A stretch of DNA of 64,000 nt from Amaranthus tricolor (Eukaryota > Streptophyta > Magnoliopsida > Caryophyllales > Amaranthaceae), in contig NC_080061.1 of NCBI RefSeq assembly GCF_026212465.1, positions 22,458,787 to 22,522,786 on the forward strand, given 5' to 3'. The position numbers were made by a program, and so were the translations under genes. A model generated the notes under the pieces. The model saw only the letters and a list, made by a program, of their open reading frames with translations. It was not told where the DNA came from and searched no databases. The stretch's first letter is position 1. Each line of letters opens with the position of its first letter. Below, one piece after another: positions 49,999-63,504 of this stretch.

Positions 49999-52117
49999 TG
50001 TGTTGAAATTGTTGGAATCGAAAAAATTAGTCATATGTTTGAAATTACGTACTATGTTACTTTTTAAAATTGTTTTTATTTTTTTTAAAACTTTCTCGCA
50101 TAAAGTAATTCAAACTTTGTTTTTTGCCAACAAACAAGGCACAGAACAATATTTGGTATATATTATTGTGTTGAAATGGTTAGAATCGAGCACAATAGTC
50201 ATGTACTTGAAATTACATGCTAATAAGTTGCTTTTTTAATGTTTTTTATATTATTTTTGCAATTTCACGCATAAAATGATTCAAACATGATTTGTTTCGC
50301 ACGAAACGTAGCACACAACACTATTTGGTATAAATTATTGTGTTGAAATGGTTAGAATCAAAAACAATAGTCATATGCTTGAAATTACGTGCTAAGTTGC
50401 TTTTTAAAATTTTTTTTGGTTTTTTTAGCACTTTCTTGCATAAAGTGCTTTAAATTTGGTTTGTTTGGCAACACTATTTGGTACATATTATTGTGTTAAA
50501 TGGTTAGAAAGGAAAACATTACTCATATGTTTGAATTTACGTGCTAAGTTGCTTTTTTCAAGTTTTTGTTAGATGTTTTAGCACTTTCTCGTATAAAGTT
50601 GTTCAAACTTGGTTTGTTTCGCACGAAACATGGCACCAAATACTATTTAGTTTATATTATTGTGTTGAAAATGTTTGGCTCGAAAACAATAGTCATGTAC
50701 TTGAAATTACATGCTAAGTTGCGTTTTTAATGTTTTTTATATTTTTTTGCAATTTCACGCATCAAATGATTCAAACATGATTTGTTTCGCACGAAACGTA
50801 GCACACAACACTATTGGGTATAAATTATTGTGTTGAAATGGTTAGAATCAAAAACAATAGTCATATGCTTGAAATTACGTGCTAAGTTGCTTTTTAAAAA
50901 TTTTTTTTGGTTTTTTAGCACTTTCTTGCATAAAGTGGTTTAAATTTGGTTTGTTTGGCAATACTATTTGGTACATATTATTGTGTTAAAATGGTTAGAA
51001 TGGAAAACATTACTCATATGTTGGAATTTACGTGCTAAGTTGCTTTTTTCAAGTTTTTGTTAGATTTTTTAGCACTTTCTCGTGTAAAGTTGTTCAAACT
51101 TGGTTTGTTTTGCACGAAACATGGCATCAAATACTATTTAGTTTATATTATTGTGTTGAAATGGTTTGACTCGAAAACAATAGTCATGTACTTGAAATTA
51201 CGTGCTAAGTTCCGTTTTTAAAGTTTTTTTATATTTTTTGGCACTTTCCCGCAGAAAGTGACTCAAACTTGATTTGTTTCGCACGAAACTCGACGCACAA
51301 CACTAATTGGTAAAAATTATTGTGTTCAAATGGTTGGAATCGAAAACAATAGTCATATACTTGAAATTACGTCTTAAGGTTCTTTTTAAATATTATTTTG
51401 GCAACAAACAAGGCACACAACACTATTTGGTATATATTATTGTGTTGAAATGGTTAGAATCGCAAAAATAGTCATGTACTTGAAATTACGTGTTAAGTTG
51501 CGTTTTTAATGTTTTAAATATTATTTTGGCAATATCTCGCATAAAATTATTCAAACTTGGTTTGTTTCGCACGAAACCAAGCACACAACACTATTTGCTA
51601 TAAATTATTTTGTAGAAATGGTTAGAATCAAAAACAATAGTTATATGCTTGAAATTACGTTCTAAGTTGCTTTTTTAAAATTTTTTTTAGCTTTTTTATC
51701 ACTTTCTCGAATAAAGTGGTTCAAACTTGATTTGTTTGGCAACAAACAAGGCGCACAACACTATTTGGTATATATTATTGTGTTGAAATGGTTAGAATCG
51801 AAAACAACAGTCATATGCTTGAAATTACGTGCTAAGTTGCTTTTTTCAAGTTTTTTAAAGATTTTTTAGCACTTTCTCGCATAAAGTCGTACAAACTTGG
51901 TTTGTTTTGCACGAAAAATGGCACTTCAACACTATTTAATTTATATTATTATGTTGAAATGGTTAGACTCCAAAATAATAGTCATGTACTTGAAATTACG
52001 TGCTAAGTTGCATTTTTAATATTTTTAATTTTTTTTGGCACTTTCCCGCGGAAAGTGGCTCAAACATGGTTTGTTTCGCACGAAACTCGGCACACGATAC
52101 TATTTGGTATAAATTAT
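49999..52117 (+). repeat. Chimeric HOR 28, A to B (2,119 bp, 13 monomers)
   Basis: It has the same structure and breakpoint as HOR 17, 18,383 bp upstream, including the rare GTAATTCAAAC in m1. The B part is more divergent than other B copies: GGTTTGACTCGAAAAC, TTTTTAAAGTTTT, AAAGTGACTC and GACGCACAACACTAATTGG, with CATATACTTG in m6. Several of these states agree with family A. Confidence 0.9.
50686..50710 (+). other. Second copy of the A-to-B breakpoint window
   Basis: The same 25-bp identity window joins m5A to m2B, exactly 18,383 bp after the first copy. The identical breakpoint implies one original exchange that was later copied. Confidence 0.82.
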
Positions 52118-53742
52118 AGTGTTGAAATTTTTGGAATCAACAAAAAGTAGTCATATGTTTGAAATTACGTGCTAAGTTACTTTTTAAAATATTTTTTATT
52201 TTTTTAGAACTTTCTCTCATAAAGTAATTCAAACTTTATTTTTTGCCAACAAACAACGCACAGAACAATATCTGGTATATATTATTGTGTTGAAATGGTT
52301 AGAATTAAACACAATAGTCATGAACTTGAAATTACATGCTAAGTTGCGTTTTTAATGTTTTTTATTTTTTTTGCAATTTCACGCATCAAATGATTCAAAC
52401 ATGATTTGTTTCGCACGAAACGTAGCACACAACACTATTGGGTATAAATTATTGTGTTGAAATGGTTAGAATCAAAAACAATAGTCATATGCTTGAAATT
52501 ACGTGCTAAGTTGCTTTTTAAAAATTTTTTTTGGTTTTTTAGCACTTTCTTGCATAAAGTGGTTTAAATTTGGTTTGTTTGGCAATACTATTTGGTACAT
52601 ACTATTGTGTTAAAATGGTTAGAATGGAAAACATTACTCATATGTTGGAATTTACGTGCTAAGTTGCTTTTTTCAAGTTTTTGTTAGATTTTTTAGCACT
52701 TTCTCGTGTAAAGTTGTTCAAACTTGGTTTGTTTTGCACGAAACATGGCATCAAATACTATTTAGTTTATATTATTGTGTTGAAATGGTTTGAATAGAAA
52801 ACAATAGTCATGTACTTGAAATTACGTGCTAAGTTCCGTTTTTAATGTTTTTTTATATTTTTTGGCACTTTCCCGCAGAAAGTTACTCAAACTTGATTTG
52901 TTTCGCACGAAACTCGACGCATAACACTAATTGGTAAAAATTATTGTGTTCAAATGGTTGGAATCGAAAACAATAGTAATATACTTGAAATTACGTCTTA
53001 AGGTTCTTTTTAAATATTATTTTGGCAACAAACAAGGCACACAACACTATTTGGTATATATTATTGTGTTGAAATGGTTAGAATCGCAAAAATAGTCATG
53101 TACTTGAAATTACGTGTTAAGTTGCGTTTTTAATGTTTTAAATATTATTTTGGCAATATCTCGCATAAAATTATTCAAACTTGGTTTGTTTCGCACGAAA
53201 CCAAGCACACAACACTATTTGCTATAAATTATTTTGTAGAAATGGTTAGAATCAAAAACAATAGTTATATGCTTGAAATTACGTTCTAAGTTGCTTTTTA
53301 AAAATTTTTTTTTAGCTTTTTTATCACTTTCTCGAATAAAGTGGTTCAAACTTGATTTGTTTGGCAACAAACAAGGCGCACAACACTATTTGGTATATAT
53401 TATTGTGTTGAAATGGTTAGAATCGAAAACAACAGTCATATGCTTGAAATTACGTGCTAAGTTGCTTTTTTCAAGTTTTTTAAAGATTTTTTAGCACTTT
53501 CTCGCATAAAGTCGTACAAACTTGGTTTGTTTTGCACGAAAAATGGCACTTCAACACTATTTAGTTTATATTATTATGTTGAAATGGTTAGACTCCAAAA
53601 TAATAGTCATGTACTTGAAATTACGTGCTAAGTTGCATTTTTAATATTTTTAATTTTTTTTGGCACTTTCCCGCGGAAAGTGGCTCAAACATGGTTTGTT
53701 TCGCACGAAACTCGGCACACGATACTATTTGGTATAAATTAT
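52118..53742 (+). repeat. B-type HOR 29, 10-mer (1,625 bp), transitional
   Basis: The first 250 bp or so carry private changes (ATATCTGGTATA, GTCATGAACTTG, altered T-runs near 52195 and 52365). From about 52.4 kb the sequence is identical by eye to the bulk B unit. Confidence 0.9.
53664..53682 (+). other. Perfect hairpin CACTTTCC-CGC-GGAAAGTG in B m10
   Basis: Arms of 8 bp flank a 3-base loop, the longest perfect inverted repeat I noticed in a monomer. It occupies the position of the shorter ACTTT/AAAGT dyad of other monomers. This copy ends the monomer before m1 at 53743. It recurs in every B m10. Confidence 0.7.
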
Positions 53743-55369
53743 AGTGTTGAAATTTTTGGAATCAACAAAAAGTAGTCATATGTTTGAAATTACGTGCTAA
53801 GTTACTTTTTAAAATATTTTTTATTTTTTTTAGAACTTTCTCTCATAAAGTAATTCAAACTTTATTTTTTGCCAACAAACAACGCACAGAACAATATTTG
53901 GTATATATTATTGTGTTGAAATGGTTAGAATTAAACACAATAGTCATGTACTTGAAATTACATGCTAAGTTGCGTTTTTAATGTTTTTTATATTTTTTTG
54001 CAATTTCACGCATCAAATGATTCAAACATGATTTGTTTCGCACGAAACGTAGCACACAACACTATTGGGTATAAATTATTGTGTTGAAATGGTTAGAATC
54101 AAAAACAATAGTCATATGCTTGAAATTACGTGCTAAGTTGCTTTTTAAAAATTTTTTTTGGTTTTTTAGCACTTTCTTGCATAAAGTGGTTTAAATTTGG
54201 TTTGTTTGGCAATACTATTTGGTACATACTATTGTGTTAAAATGGTTAGAATGGAAAACATTACTCATATGTTGGAATTTACGTGCTAAGTTGCTTTTTT
54301 CAAGTTTTTGTTAGATTTTTTAGCACTTTCTCGTGTAAAGTTGTTCAAACTTGGTTTGTTTTGCACGAAACATGGCATCAAATACTATTTAGTTTATATT
54401 ATTGTGTTGAAATGGTTTGAATAGAAAACAATAGTCATGTACTTGAAATTACGTGCTAAGTTCCGTTTTTAATGTTTTTTTATATTTTTTGGCACTTTCC
54501 CGCAGAAAGTTACTCAAACTTGATTTGTTTCGCACGAAACTCGACGCATAACACTAATTGGTAAAAATTATTGTGTTCAAATGGTTGGAATCGAAAACAA
54601 TAGTAATATACTTGAAATTACGTCTTAAGGTTCTTTTTAAATATTATTTTGGCAACAAACAAGGCACACAACACTATTTGGTATATATTATTGTGTTGAA
54701 ATGGTTAGAATCGCAAAAATAGTCATGTACTTGAAATTACGTGTTAAGTTGCGTTTTTAATGTTTTAAATATTATTTTGGCAATATCTCGCATAAAATTA
54801 TTCAAACTTGGTTTGTTTCGCACGAAACCAAGCACACAACACTATTTGCTATAAATTATTTTGTAGAAATGGTTAGAATCAAAAACAATAGTTATATGCT
54901 TGAAATTACGTTCTAAGTTGCTTTTTAAAAATTTTTTTTTAGCTTTTTTATCACTTTCTCGAATAAAGTGGTTCAAACTTGATTTGTTTGGCAACAAACA
55001 AGGCGCACAACACTATTTGGTATATATTATTGTGTTGAAATGGTTAGAATCGAAAACAACAGTCATATGCTTGAAATTACGTGCTAAGTTGCTTTTTTCA
55101 AGTTTTTTAAAGATTTTTTAGCACTTTCTCGCATAAAGTCGTACAAACTTGGTTTGTTTTGCACGAAAAATGGCACTTCAACACTATTTAGTTTATATTA
55201 TTATGTTGAAATGGTTAGACTCCAAAATAATAGTCATGTACTTGAAATTACGTGCTAAGTTGCATTTTTAATATTTTTAATTTTTTTTGGCACTTTCCCG
55301 CGGAAAGTGGCTCAAACATGGTTTGTTTCGCACGAAACTCGGCACACGATACTATTTGGTATAAATTAT
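53743..55369 (+). repeat. B-type HOR 30, 10-mer (1,627 bp), reference unit
   Basis: Monomers are m1 53743-53911, m2 53912-54079, m3 54080-54232, m4 54233-54402, m5 54403-54571, m6 54572-54691, m7 54692-54859, m8 54860-55030, m9 55031-55201 and m10 55202-55369. The short m3 (153 bp) and m6 (120 bp) sit in the same places as in family A, so both families descend from one 10-mer. Confidence 0.93.
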
Positions 55370-56996
55370 AGTGTTGAAATTTTTGGAATCAACAAAAAGT
55401 AGTCATATGTTTGAAATTACGTGCTAAGTTACTTTTTAAAATATTTTTTATTTTTTTTAGAACTTTCTCTCATAAAGTAATTCAAACTTTATTTTTTGCC
55501 AACAAACAACGCACAGAACAATATTTGGTATATATTATTGTGTTGAAATGGTTAGAATTAAACACAATAGTCATGTACTTGAAATTACATGCTAAGTTGC
55601 GTTTTTAATGTTTTTTATATTTTTTTGCAATTTCACGCATCAAATGATTCAAACATGATTTGTTTCGCACGAAACGTAGCACACAACACTATTGGGTATA
55701 AATTATTGTGTTGAAATGGTTAGAATCAAAAACAATAGTCATATGCTTGAAATTACGTGCTAAGTTGCTTTTTAAAAATTTTTTTTGGTTTTTTAGCACT
55801 TTCTTGCATAAAGTGGTTTAAATTTGGTTTGTTTGGCAATACTATTTGGTACATACTATTGTGTTAAAATGGTTAGAATGGAAAACATTACTCATATGTT
55901 GGAATTTACGTGCTAAGTTGCTTTTTTCAAGTTTTTGTTAGATTTTTTAGCACTTTCTCGTGTAAAGTTGTTCAAACTTGGTTTGTTTTGCACGAAACAT
56001 GGCATCAAATACTATTTAGTTTATATTATTGTGTTGAAATGGTTTGAATAGAAAACAATAGTCATGTACTTGAAATTACGTGCTAAGTTCCGTTTTTAAT
56101 GTTTTTTTATATTTTTTGGCACTTTCCCGCAGAAAGTTACTCAAACTTGATTTGTTTCGCACGAAACTCGACGCATAACACTAATTGGTAAAAATTATTG
56201 TGTTCAAATGGTTGGAATCGAAAACAATAGTAATATACTTGAAATTACGTCTTAAGGTTCTTTTTAAATATTATTTTGGCAACAAACAAGGCACACAACA
56301 CTATTTGGTATATATTATTGTGTTGAAATGGTTAGAATCGCAAAAGTAGTCATGTACTTGAAATTACGTGTTAAGTTGCGTTTTTAATGTTTTAAATATT
56401 ATTTTGGCAATATCTCGCATAAAATTATTCAAACTTGGTTTGTTTCGCACGAAACCAAGCACACAACACTATTTGCTATAAATTATTTTGTAGAAATGGT
56501 TAGAATCAAAAACAATAGTTATATGCTTGAAATTACGTTCTAAGTTGCTTTTTAAAAATTTTTTTTTAGCTTTTTTATCACTTTCTCGAATAAAGTGGTT
56601 CAAACTTGATTTGTTTGGCAACAAACAAGGCGCACAACACTATTTGGTATATATTATTGTGTTGAAATGGTTAGAATCGAAAACAACAGTCATATGCTTG
56701 AAATTACGTGCTAAGTTGCTTTTTTCAAGTTTTTTAAAGATTTTTTAGCACTTTCTCGCATAAAGTCGTACAAACTTGGTTTGTTTTGCACGAAAAATGG
56801 CACTTCAACACTATTTAGTTTATATTATTATGTTGAAATGGTTAGACTCCAAAATAATAGTCATGTACTTGAAATTACGTGCTAAGTTGCATTTTTAATA
56901 TTTTTAATTTTTTTTGGCACTTTCCCGCGGAAAGTGGCTCAAACATGGTTTGTTTCGCACGAAACTCGGCACACGATACTATTTGGTATAAATTAT
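55370..56996 (+). repeat. B-type HOR 31, 10-mer (1,627 bp)
   Basis: Matches HOR 30 except for a G at 56346 in m7 (GCAAAAGTAG), the one substitution I could find. Confidence 0.93.
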
Positions 56997-58623
56997 AGTG
57001 TTGAAATTTTTGGAATCAACAAAAAGTAGTCATATGTTTGAAATTACGTGCTAAGTTACTTTTTAAAATATTTTTTATTTTTTTTAGAACTTTCTCTCAT
57101 AAAGTAATTCAAACTTTATTTTTTGCCAACAAACAACGCACAGAACAATATTTGGTATATATTATTGTGTTGAAATGGTTAGAATTAAACACAATAGTCA
57201 TGTACTTGAAATTACATGCTAAGTTGCGTTTTTAATGTTTTTTATATTTTTTTGCAATTTCACGCATCAAATGATTCAAACATGATTTGTTTCGCACGAA
57301 ACGTAGCACACAACACTATTGGGTATAAATTATTGTGTTGAAATGGTTAGAATCAAAAACAATAGTCATATGCTTGAAATTACGTGCTAAGTTGCTTTTT
57401 AAAAATTTTTTTTGGTTTTTTAGCACTTTCTTGCATAAAGTGGTTTAAATTTGGTTTGTTTGGCAATACTATTTGGTACATACTATTGTGTTAAAATGGT
57501 TAGAATGGAAAACATTACTCATATGTTGGAATTTACGTGCTAAGTTGCTTTTTTCAAGTTTTTGTTAGATTTTTTAGCACTTTCTCGTGTAAAGTTGTTC
57601 AAACTTGGTTTGTTTTGCACGAAACATGGCATCAAATACTATTTAGTTTATATTATTGTGTTGAAATGGTTTGAATAGAAAACAATAGTCATGTACTTGA
57701 AATTACGTGCTAAGTTCCGTTTTTAATGTTTTTTTATATTTTTTGGCACTTTCCCGCAGAAAGTTACTCAAACTTGATTTGTTTCGCACGAAACTCGACG
57801 CATAACACTAATTGGTAAAAATTATTGTGTTCAAATGGTTGGAATCGAAAACAATAGTAATATACTTGAAATTACGTCTTAAGGTTCTTTTTAAATATTA
57901 TTTTGGCAACAAACAAGGCACACAACACTATTTGGTATATATTATTGTGTTGAAATGGTTAGAATCGCAAAAGTAGTCATGTACTTGAAATTACGTGTTA
58001 AGTTGCGTTTTTAATGTTTTAAATATTATTTTGGCAATATCTCGCATAAAATTATTCAAACTTGGTTTGTTTCGCACGAAACCAAGCACACAACACTATT
58101 TGCTATAAATTATTTTGTAGAAATGGTTAGAATCAAAAACAATAGTTATATGCTTGAAATTACGTTCTAAGTTGCTTTTTAAAAATTTTTTTTTAGCTTT
58201 TTTATCACTTTCTCGAATAAAGTGGTTCAAACTTGATTTGTTTGGCAACAAACAAGGCGCACAACACTATTTGGTATATATTATTGTGTTGAAATGGTTA
58301 GAATCGAAAACAACAGTCATATGCTTGAAATTACGTGCTAAGTTGCTTTTTTCAAGTTTTTTAAAGATTTTTTAGCACTTTCTCGCATAAAGTCGTACAA
58401 ACTTGGTTTGTTTTGCACGAAAAATGGCACTTCAACACTATTTAGTTTATATTATTATGTTGAAATGGTTAGACTCCAAAATAATAGTCATGTACTTGAA
58501 ATTACGTGCTAAGTTGCATTTTTAATATTTTTAATTTTTTTTGGCACTTTCCCGCGGAAAGTGGCTCAAACATGGTTTGTTTCGCACGAAACTCGGCACA
58601 CGATACTATTTGGTATAAATTAT
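56997..58623 (+). repeat. B-type HOR 32, 10-mer (1,627 bp)
   Basis: Matches HOR 31, including the m7 G (57973). Confidence 0.93.
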
Positions 58624-60250
58624 AGTGTTGAAATTTTTGGAATCAACAAAAAGTAGTCATATGTTTGAAATTACGTGCTAAGTTACTTTTTAAAATATTT
58701 TTTATTTTTTTTAGAACTTTCTCTCATAAAGTAATTCAAACTTTATTTTTTGCCAACAAACAACGCACAGAACAATATTTGGTATATATTATTGTGTTGA
58801 AATGGTTAGAATTAAACACAATAGTCATGTACTTGAAATTACATGCTAAGTTGCGTTTTTAATGTTTTTTATATTTTTTTGCAATTTCACGCATCAAATG
58901 ATTCAAACATGATTTGTTTCGCACGAAACGTAGCACACAACACTATTGGGTATAAATTATTGTGTTGAAATGGTTAGAATCAAAAACAATAGTCATATGC
59001 TTGAAATTACGTGCTAAGTTGCTTTTTAAAAATTTTTTTTGGTTTTTTAGCACTTTCTTGCATAAAGTGGTTTAAATTTGGTTTGTTTGGCAATACTATT
59101 TGGTACATACTATTGTGTTAAAATGGTTAGAATGGAAAACATTACTCATATGTTGGAATTTACGTGCTAAGTTGCTTTTTTCAAGTTTTTGTTAGATTTT
59201 TTAGCACTTTCTCGTGTAAAGTTGTTCAAACTTGGTTTGTTTTGCACGAAACATGGCATCAAATACTATTTAGTTTATATTATTGTGTTGAAATGGTTTG
59301 AATAGAAAACAATAGTCATGTACTTGAAATTACGTGCTAAGTTCCGTTTTTAATGTTTTTTTATATTTTTTGGCACTTTCCCGCAGAAAGTTACTCAAAC
59401 TTGATTTGTTTCGCACGAAACTCGACGCATAACACTAATTGGTAAAAATTATTGTGTTCAAATGGTTGGAATCGAAAACAATAGTAATATACTTGAAATT
59501 ACGTCTTAAGGTTCTTTTTAAATATTATTTTGGCAACAAACAAGGCACACAACACTATTTGGTATATATTATTGTGTTGAAATGGTTAGAATCGCAAAAG
59601 TAGTCATGTACTTGAAATTACGTGTTAAGTTGCGTTTTTAATGTTTTAAATATTATTTTGGCAATATCTCGCATAAAATTATTCAAACTTGGTTTGTTTC
59701 GCACGAAACCAAGCACACAACACTATTTGCTATAAATTATTTTGTAGAAATGGTTAGAATCAAAAACAATAGTTATATGCTTGAAATTACGTTCTAAGTT
59801 GCTTTTTAAAAATTTTTTTTTAGCTTTTTTATCACTTTCTCGAATAAAGTGGTTCAAACTTGATTTGTTTGGCAACAAACAAGGCGCACAACACTATTTG
59901 GTATATATTATTGTGTTGAAATGGTTAGAATCGAAAACAACAGTCATATGCTTGAAATTACGTGCTAAGTTGCTTTTTTCAAGTTTTTTAAAGATTTTTT
60001 AGCACTTTCTCGCATAAAGTCGTACAAACTTGGTTTGTTTTGCACGAAAAATGGCACTTCAACACTATTTAGTTTATATTATTATGTTGAAATGGTTAGA
60101 CTCCAAAATAATAGTCATGTACTTGAAATTACGTGCTAAGTTGCATTTTTAATATTTTTAATTTTTTTTGGCACTTTCCCGCGGAAAGTGGCTCAAACAT
60201 GGTTTGTTTCGCACGAAACTCGGCACACGATACTATTTGGTATAAATTAT
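58624..60250 (+). repeat. B-type HOR 33, 10-mer (1,627 bp)
   Basis: Matches HOR 31, including the m7 G (59600). Confidence 0.93.
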
Positions 60251-61877
60251 AGTGTTGAAATTTTTGGAATCAACAAAAAGTAGTCATATGTTTGAAATTA
60301 CGTGCTAAGTTACTTTTTAAAATATTTTTTATTTTTTTTAGAACTTTCTCTCATAAAGTAATTCAAACTTTATTTTTTGCCAACAAACAACGCACAGAAC
60401 AATATTTGGTATATATTATTGTGTTGAAATGGTTAGAATTAAACACAATAGTCATGTACTTGAAATTACATGCTAAGTTGCGTTTTTAATGTTTTTTATA
60501 TTTTTTTGCAATTTCACGCATCAAATGATTCAAACATGATTTGTTTCGCACGAAACGTAGCACACAACACTATTGGGTATAAATTATTGTGTTGAAATGG
60601 TTAGAATCAAAAACAATAGTCATATGCTTGAAATTACGTGCTAAGTTGCTTTTTAAAAATTTTTTTTGGTTTTTTAGCACTTTCTTGCATAAAGTGGTTT
60701 AAATTTGGTTTGTTTGGCAATACTATTTGGTACATACTATTGTGTTAAAATGGTTAGAATGGAAAACATTACTCATATGTTGGAATTTACGTGCTAAGTT
60801 GCTTTTTTCAAGTTTTTGTTAGATTTTTTAGCACTTTCTCGTGTAAAGTTGTTCAAACTTGGTTTGTTTTGCACGAAACATGGCATCAAATACTATTTAG
60901 TTTATATTATTGTGTTGAAATGGTTTGAATAGAAAACAATAGTCATGTACTTGAAATTACGTGCTAAGTTCCGTTTTTAATGTTTTTTTATATTTTTTGG
61001 CACTTTCCCGCAGAAAGTTACTCAAACTTGATTTGTTTCGCACGAAACTCGACGCATAACACTAATTGGTAAAAATTATTGTGTTCAAATGGTTGGAATC
61101 GAAAACAATAGTAATATACTTGAAATTACGTCTTAAGGTTCTTTTTAAATATTATTTTGGCAACAAACAAGGCACACAACACTATTTGGTATATATTATT
61201 GTGTTGAAATGGTTAGAATCGCAAAAATAGTCATGTACTTGAAATTACGTGTTAAGTTGCGTTTTTAATGTTTTAAATATTATTTTGGCAATATCTCGCA
61301 TAAAATTATTCAAACTTGGTTTGTTTCGCACGAAACCAAGCACACAACACTATTTGCTATAAATTATTTTGTAGAAATGGTTAGAATCAAAAACAATAGT
61401 TATATGCTTGAAATTACGTTCTAAGTTGCTTTTTAAAAATTTTTTTTTAGCTTTTTTATCACTTTCTCGAATAAAGTGGTTCAAACTTGATTTGTTTGGC
61501 AACAAACAAGGCGCACAACACTATTTGGTATATATTATTGTGTTGAAATGGTTAGAATCGAAAACAACAGTCATATGCTTGAAATTACGTGCTAAGTTGC
61601 TTTTTTCAAGTTTTTTAAAGATTTTTTAGCACTTTCTCGCATAAAGTCGTACAAACTTGGTTTGTTTTGCACGAAAAATGGCACTTCAACACTATTTAGT
61701 TTATATTATTATGTTGAAATGGTTAGACTCCAAAATAATAGTCATGTACTTGAAATTACGTGCTAAGTTGCATTTTTAATATTTTTAATTTTTTTTGGCA
61801 CTTTCCCGCGGAAAGTGGCTCAAACATGGTTTGTTTCGCACGAAACTCGGCACACGATACTATTTGGTATAAATTAT
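60251..61877 (+). repeat. B-type HOR 34, 10-mer (1,627 bp)
   Basis: Matches HOR 30, with A at the m7 site (61227), interrupting the series of G-bearing copies. Confidence 0.93.
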
Positions 61878-63504
61878 AGTGTTGAAATTTTTGGAATCAA
61901 CAAAAAGTAGTCATATGTTTGAAATTACGTGCTAAGTTACTTTTTAAAATATTTTTTATTTTTTTTAGAACTTTCTCTCATAAAGTAATTCAAACTTTAT
62001 TTTTTGCCAACAAACAACGCACAGAACAATATTTGGTATATATTATTGTGTTGAAATGGTTAGAATTAAACACAATAGTCATGTACTTGAAATTACATGC
62101 TAAGTTGCGTTTTTAATGTTTTTTATATTTTTTTGCAATTTCACGCATCAAATGATTCAAACATGATTTGTTTCGCACGAAACGTAGCACACAACACTAT
62201 TGGGTATAAATTATTGTGTTGAAATGGTTAGAATCAAAAACAATAGTCATATGCTTGAAATTACGTGCTAAGTTGCTTTTTAAAAATTTTTTTTGGTTTT
62301 TTAGCACTTTCTTGCATAAAGTGGTTTAAATTTGGTTTGTTTGGCAATACTATTTGGTACATACTATTGTGTTAAAATGGTTAGAATGGAAAACATTACT
62401 CATATGTTGGAATTTACGTGCTAAGTTGCTTTTTTCAAGTTTTTGTTAGATTTTTTAGCACTTTCTCGTGTAAAGTTGTTCAAACTTGGTTTGTTTTGCA
62501 CGAAACATGGCATCAAATACTATTTAGTTTATATTATTGTGTTGAAATGGTTTGAATAGAAAACAATAGTCATGTACTTGAAATTACGTGCTAAGTTCCG
62601 TTTTTAATGTTTTTTTATATTTTTTGGCACTTTCCCGCAGAAAGTTACTCAAACTTGATTTGTTTCGCACGAAACTCGACGCATAACACTAATTGGTAAA
62701 AATTATTGTGTTCAAATGGTTGGAATCGAAAACAATAGTAATATACTTGAAATTACGTCTTAAGGTTCTTTTTAAATATTATTTTGGCAACAAACAAGGC
62801 ACACAACACTATTTGGTATATATTATTGTGTTGAAATGGTTAGAATCGCAAAAGTAGTCATGTACTTGAAATTACGTGTTAAGTTGCGTTTTTAATGTTT
62901 TAAATATTATTTTGGCAATATCTCGCATAAAATTATTCAAACTTGGTTTGTTTCGCACGAAACCAAGCACACAACACTATTTGCTATAAATTATTTTGTA
63001 GAAATGGTTAGAATCAAAAACAATAGTTATATGCTTGAAATTACGTTCTAAGTTGCTTTTTAAAAATTTTTTTTTAGCTTTTTTATCACTTTCTCGAATA
63101 AAGTGGTTCAAACTTGATTTGTTTGGCAACAAACAAGGCGCACAACACTATTTGGTATATATTATTGTGTTGAAATGGTTAGAATCGAAAACAACAGTCA
63201 TATGCTTGAAATTACGTGCTAAGTTGCTTTTTTCAAGTTTTTTAAAGATTTTTTAGCACTTTCTCGCATAAAGTCGTACAAACTTGGTTTGTTTTGCACG
63301 AAAAATGGCACTTCAACACTATTTAGTTTATATTATTATGTTGAAATGGTTAGACTCCAAAATAATAGTCATGTACTTGAAATTACGTGCTAAGTTGCAT
63401 TTTTAATATTTTTAATTTTTTTTGGCACTTTCCCGCGGAAAGTGGCTCAAACATGGTTTGTTTCGCACGAAACTCGGCACACGATACTATTTGGTATAAA
63501 TTAT
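61878..63504 (+). repeat. B-type HOR 35, 10-mer (1,627 bp)
   Basis: Matches HOR 31, again with G at the m7 site (62854). Confidence 0.93.
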
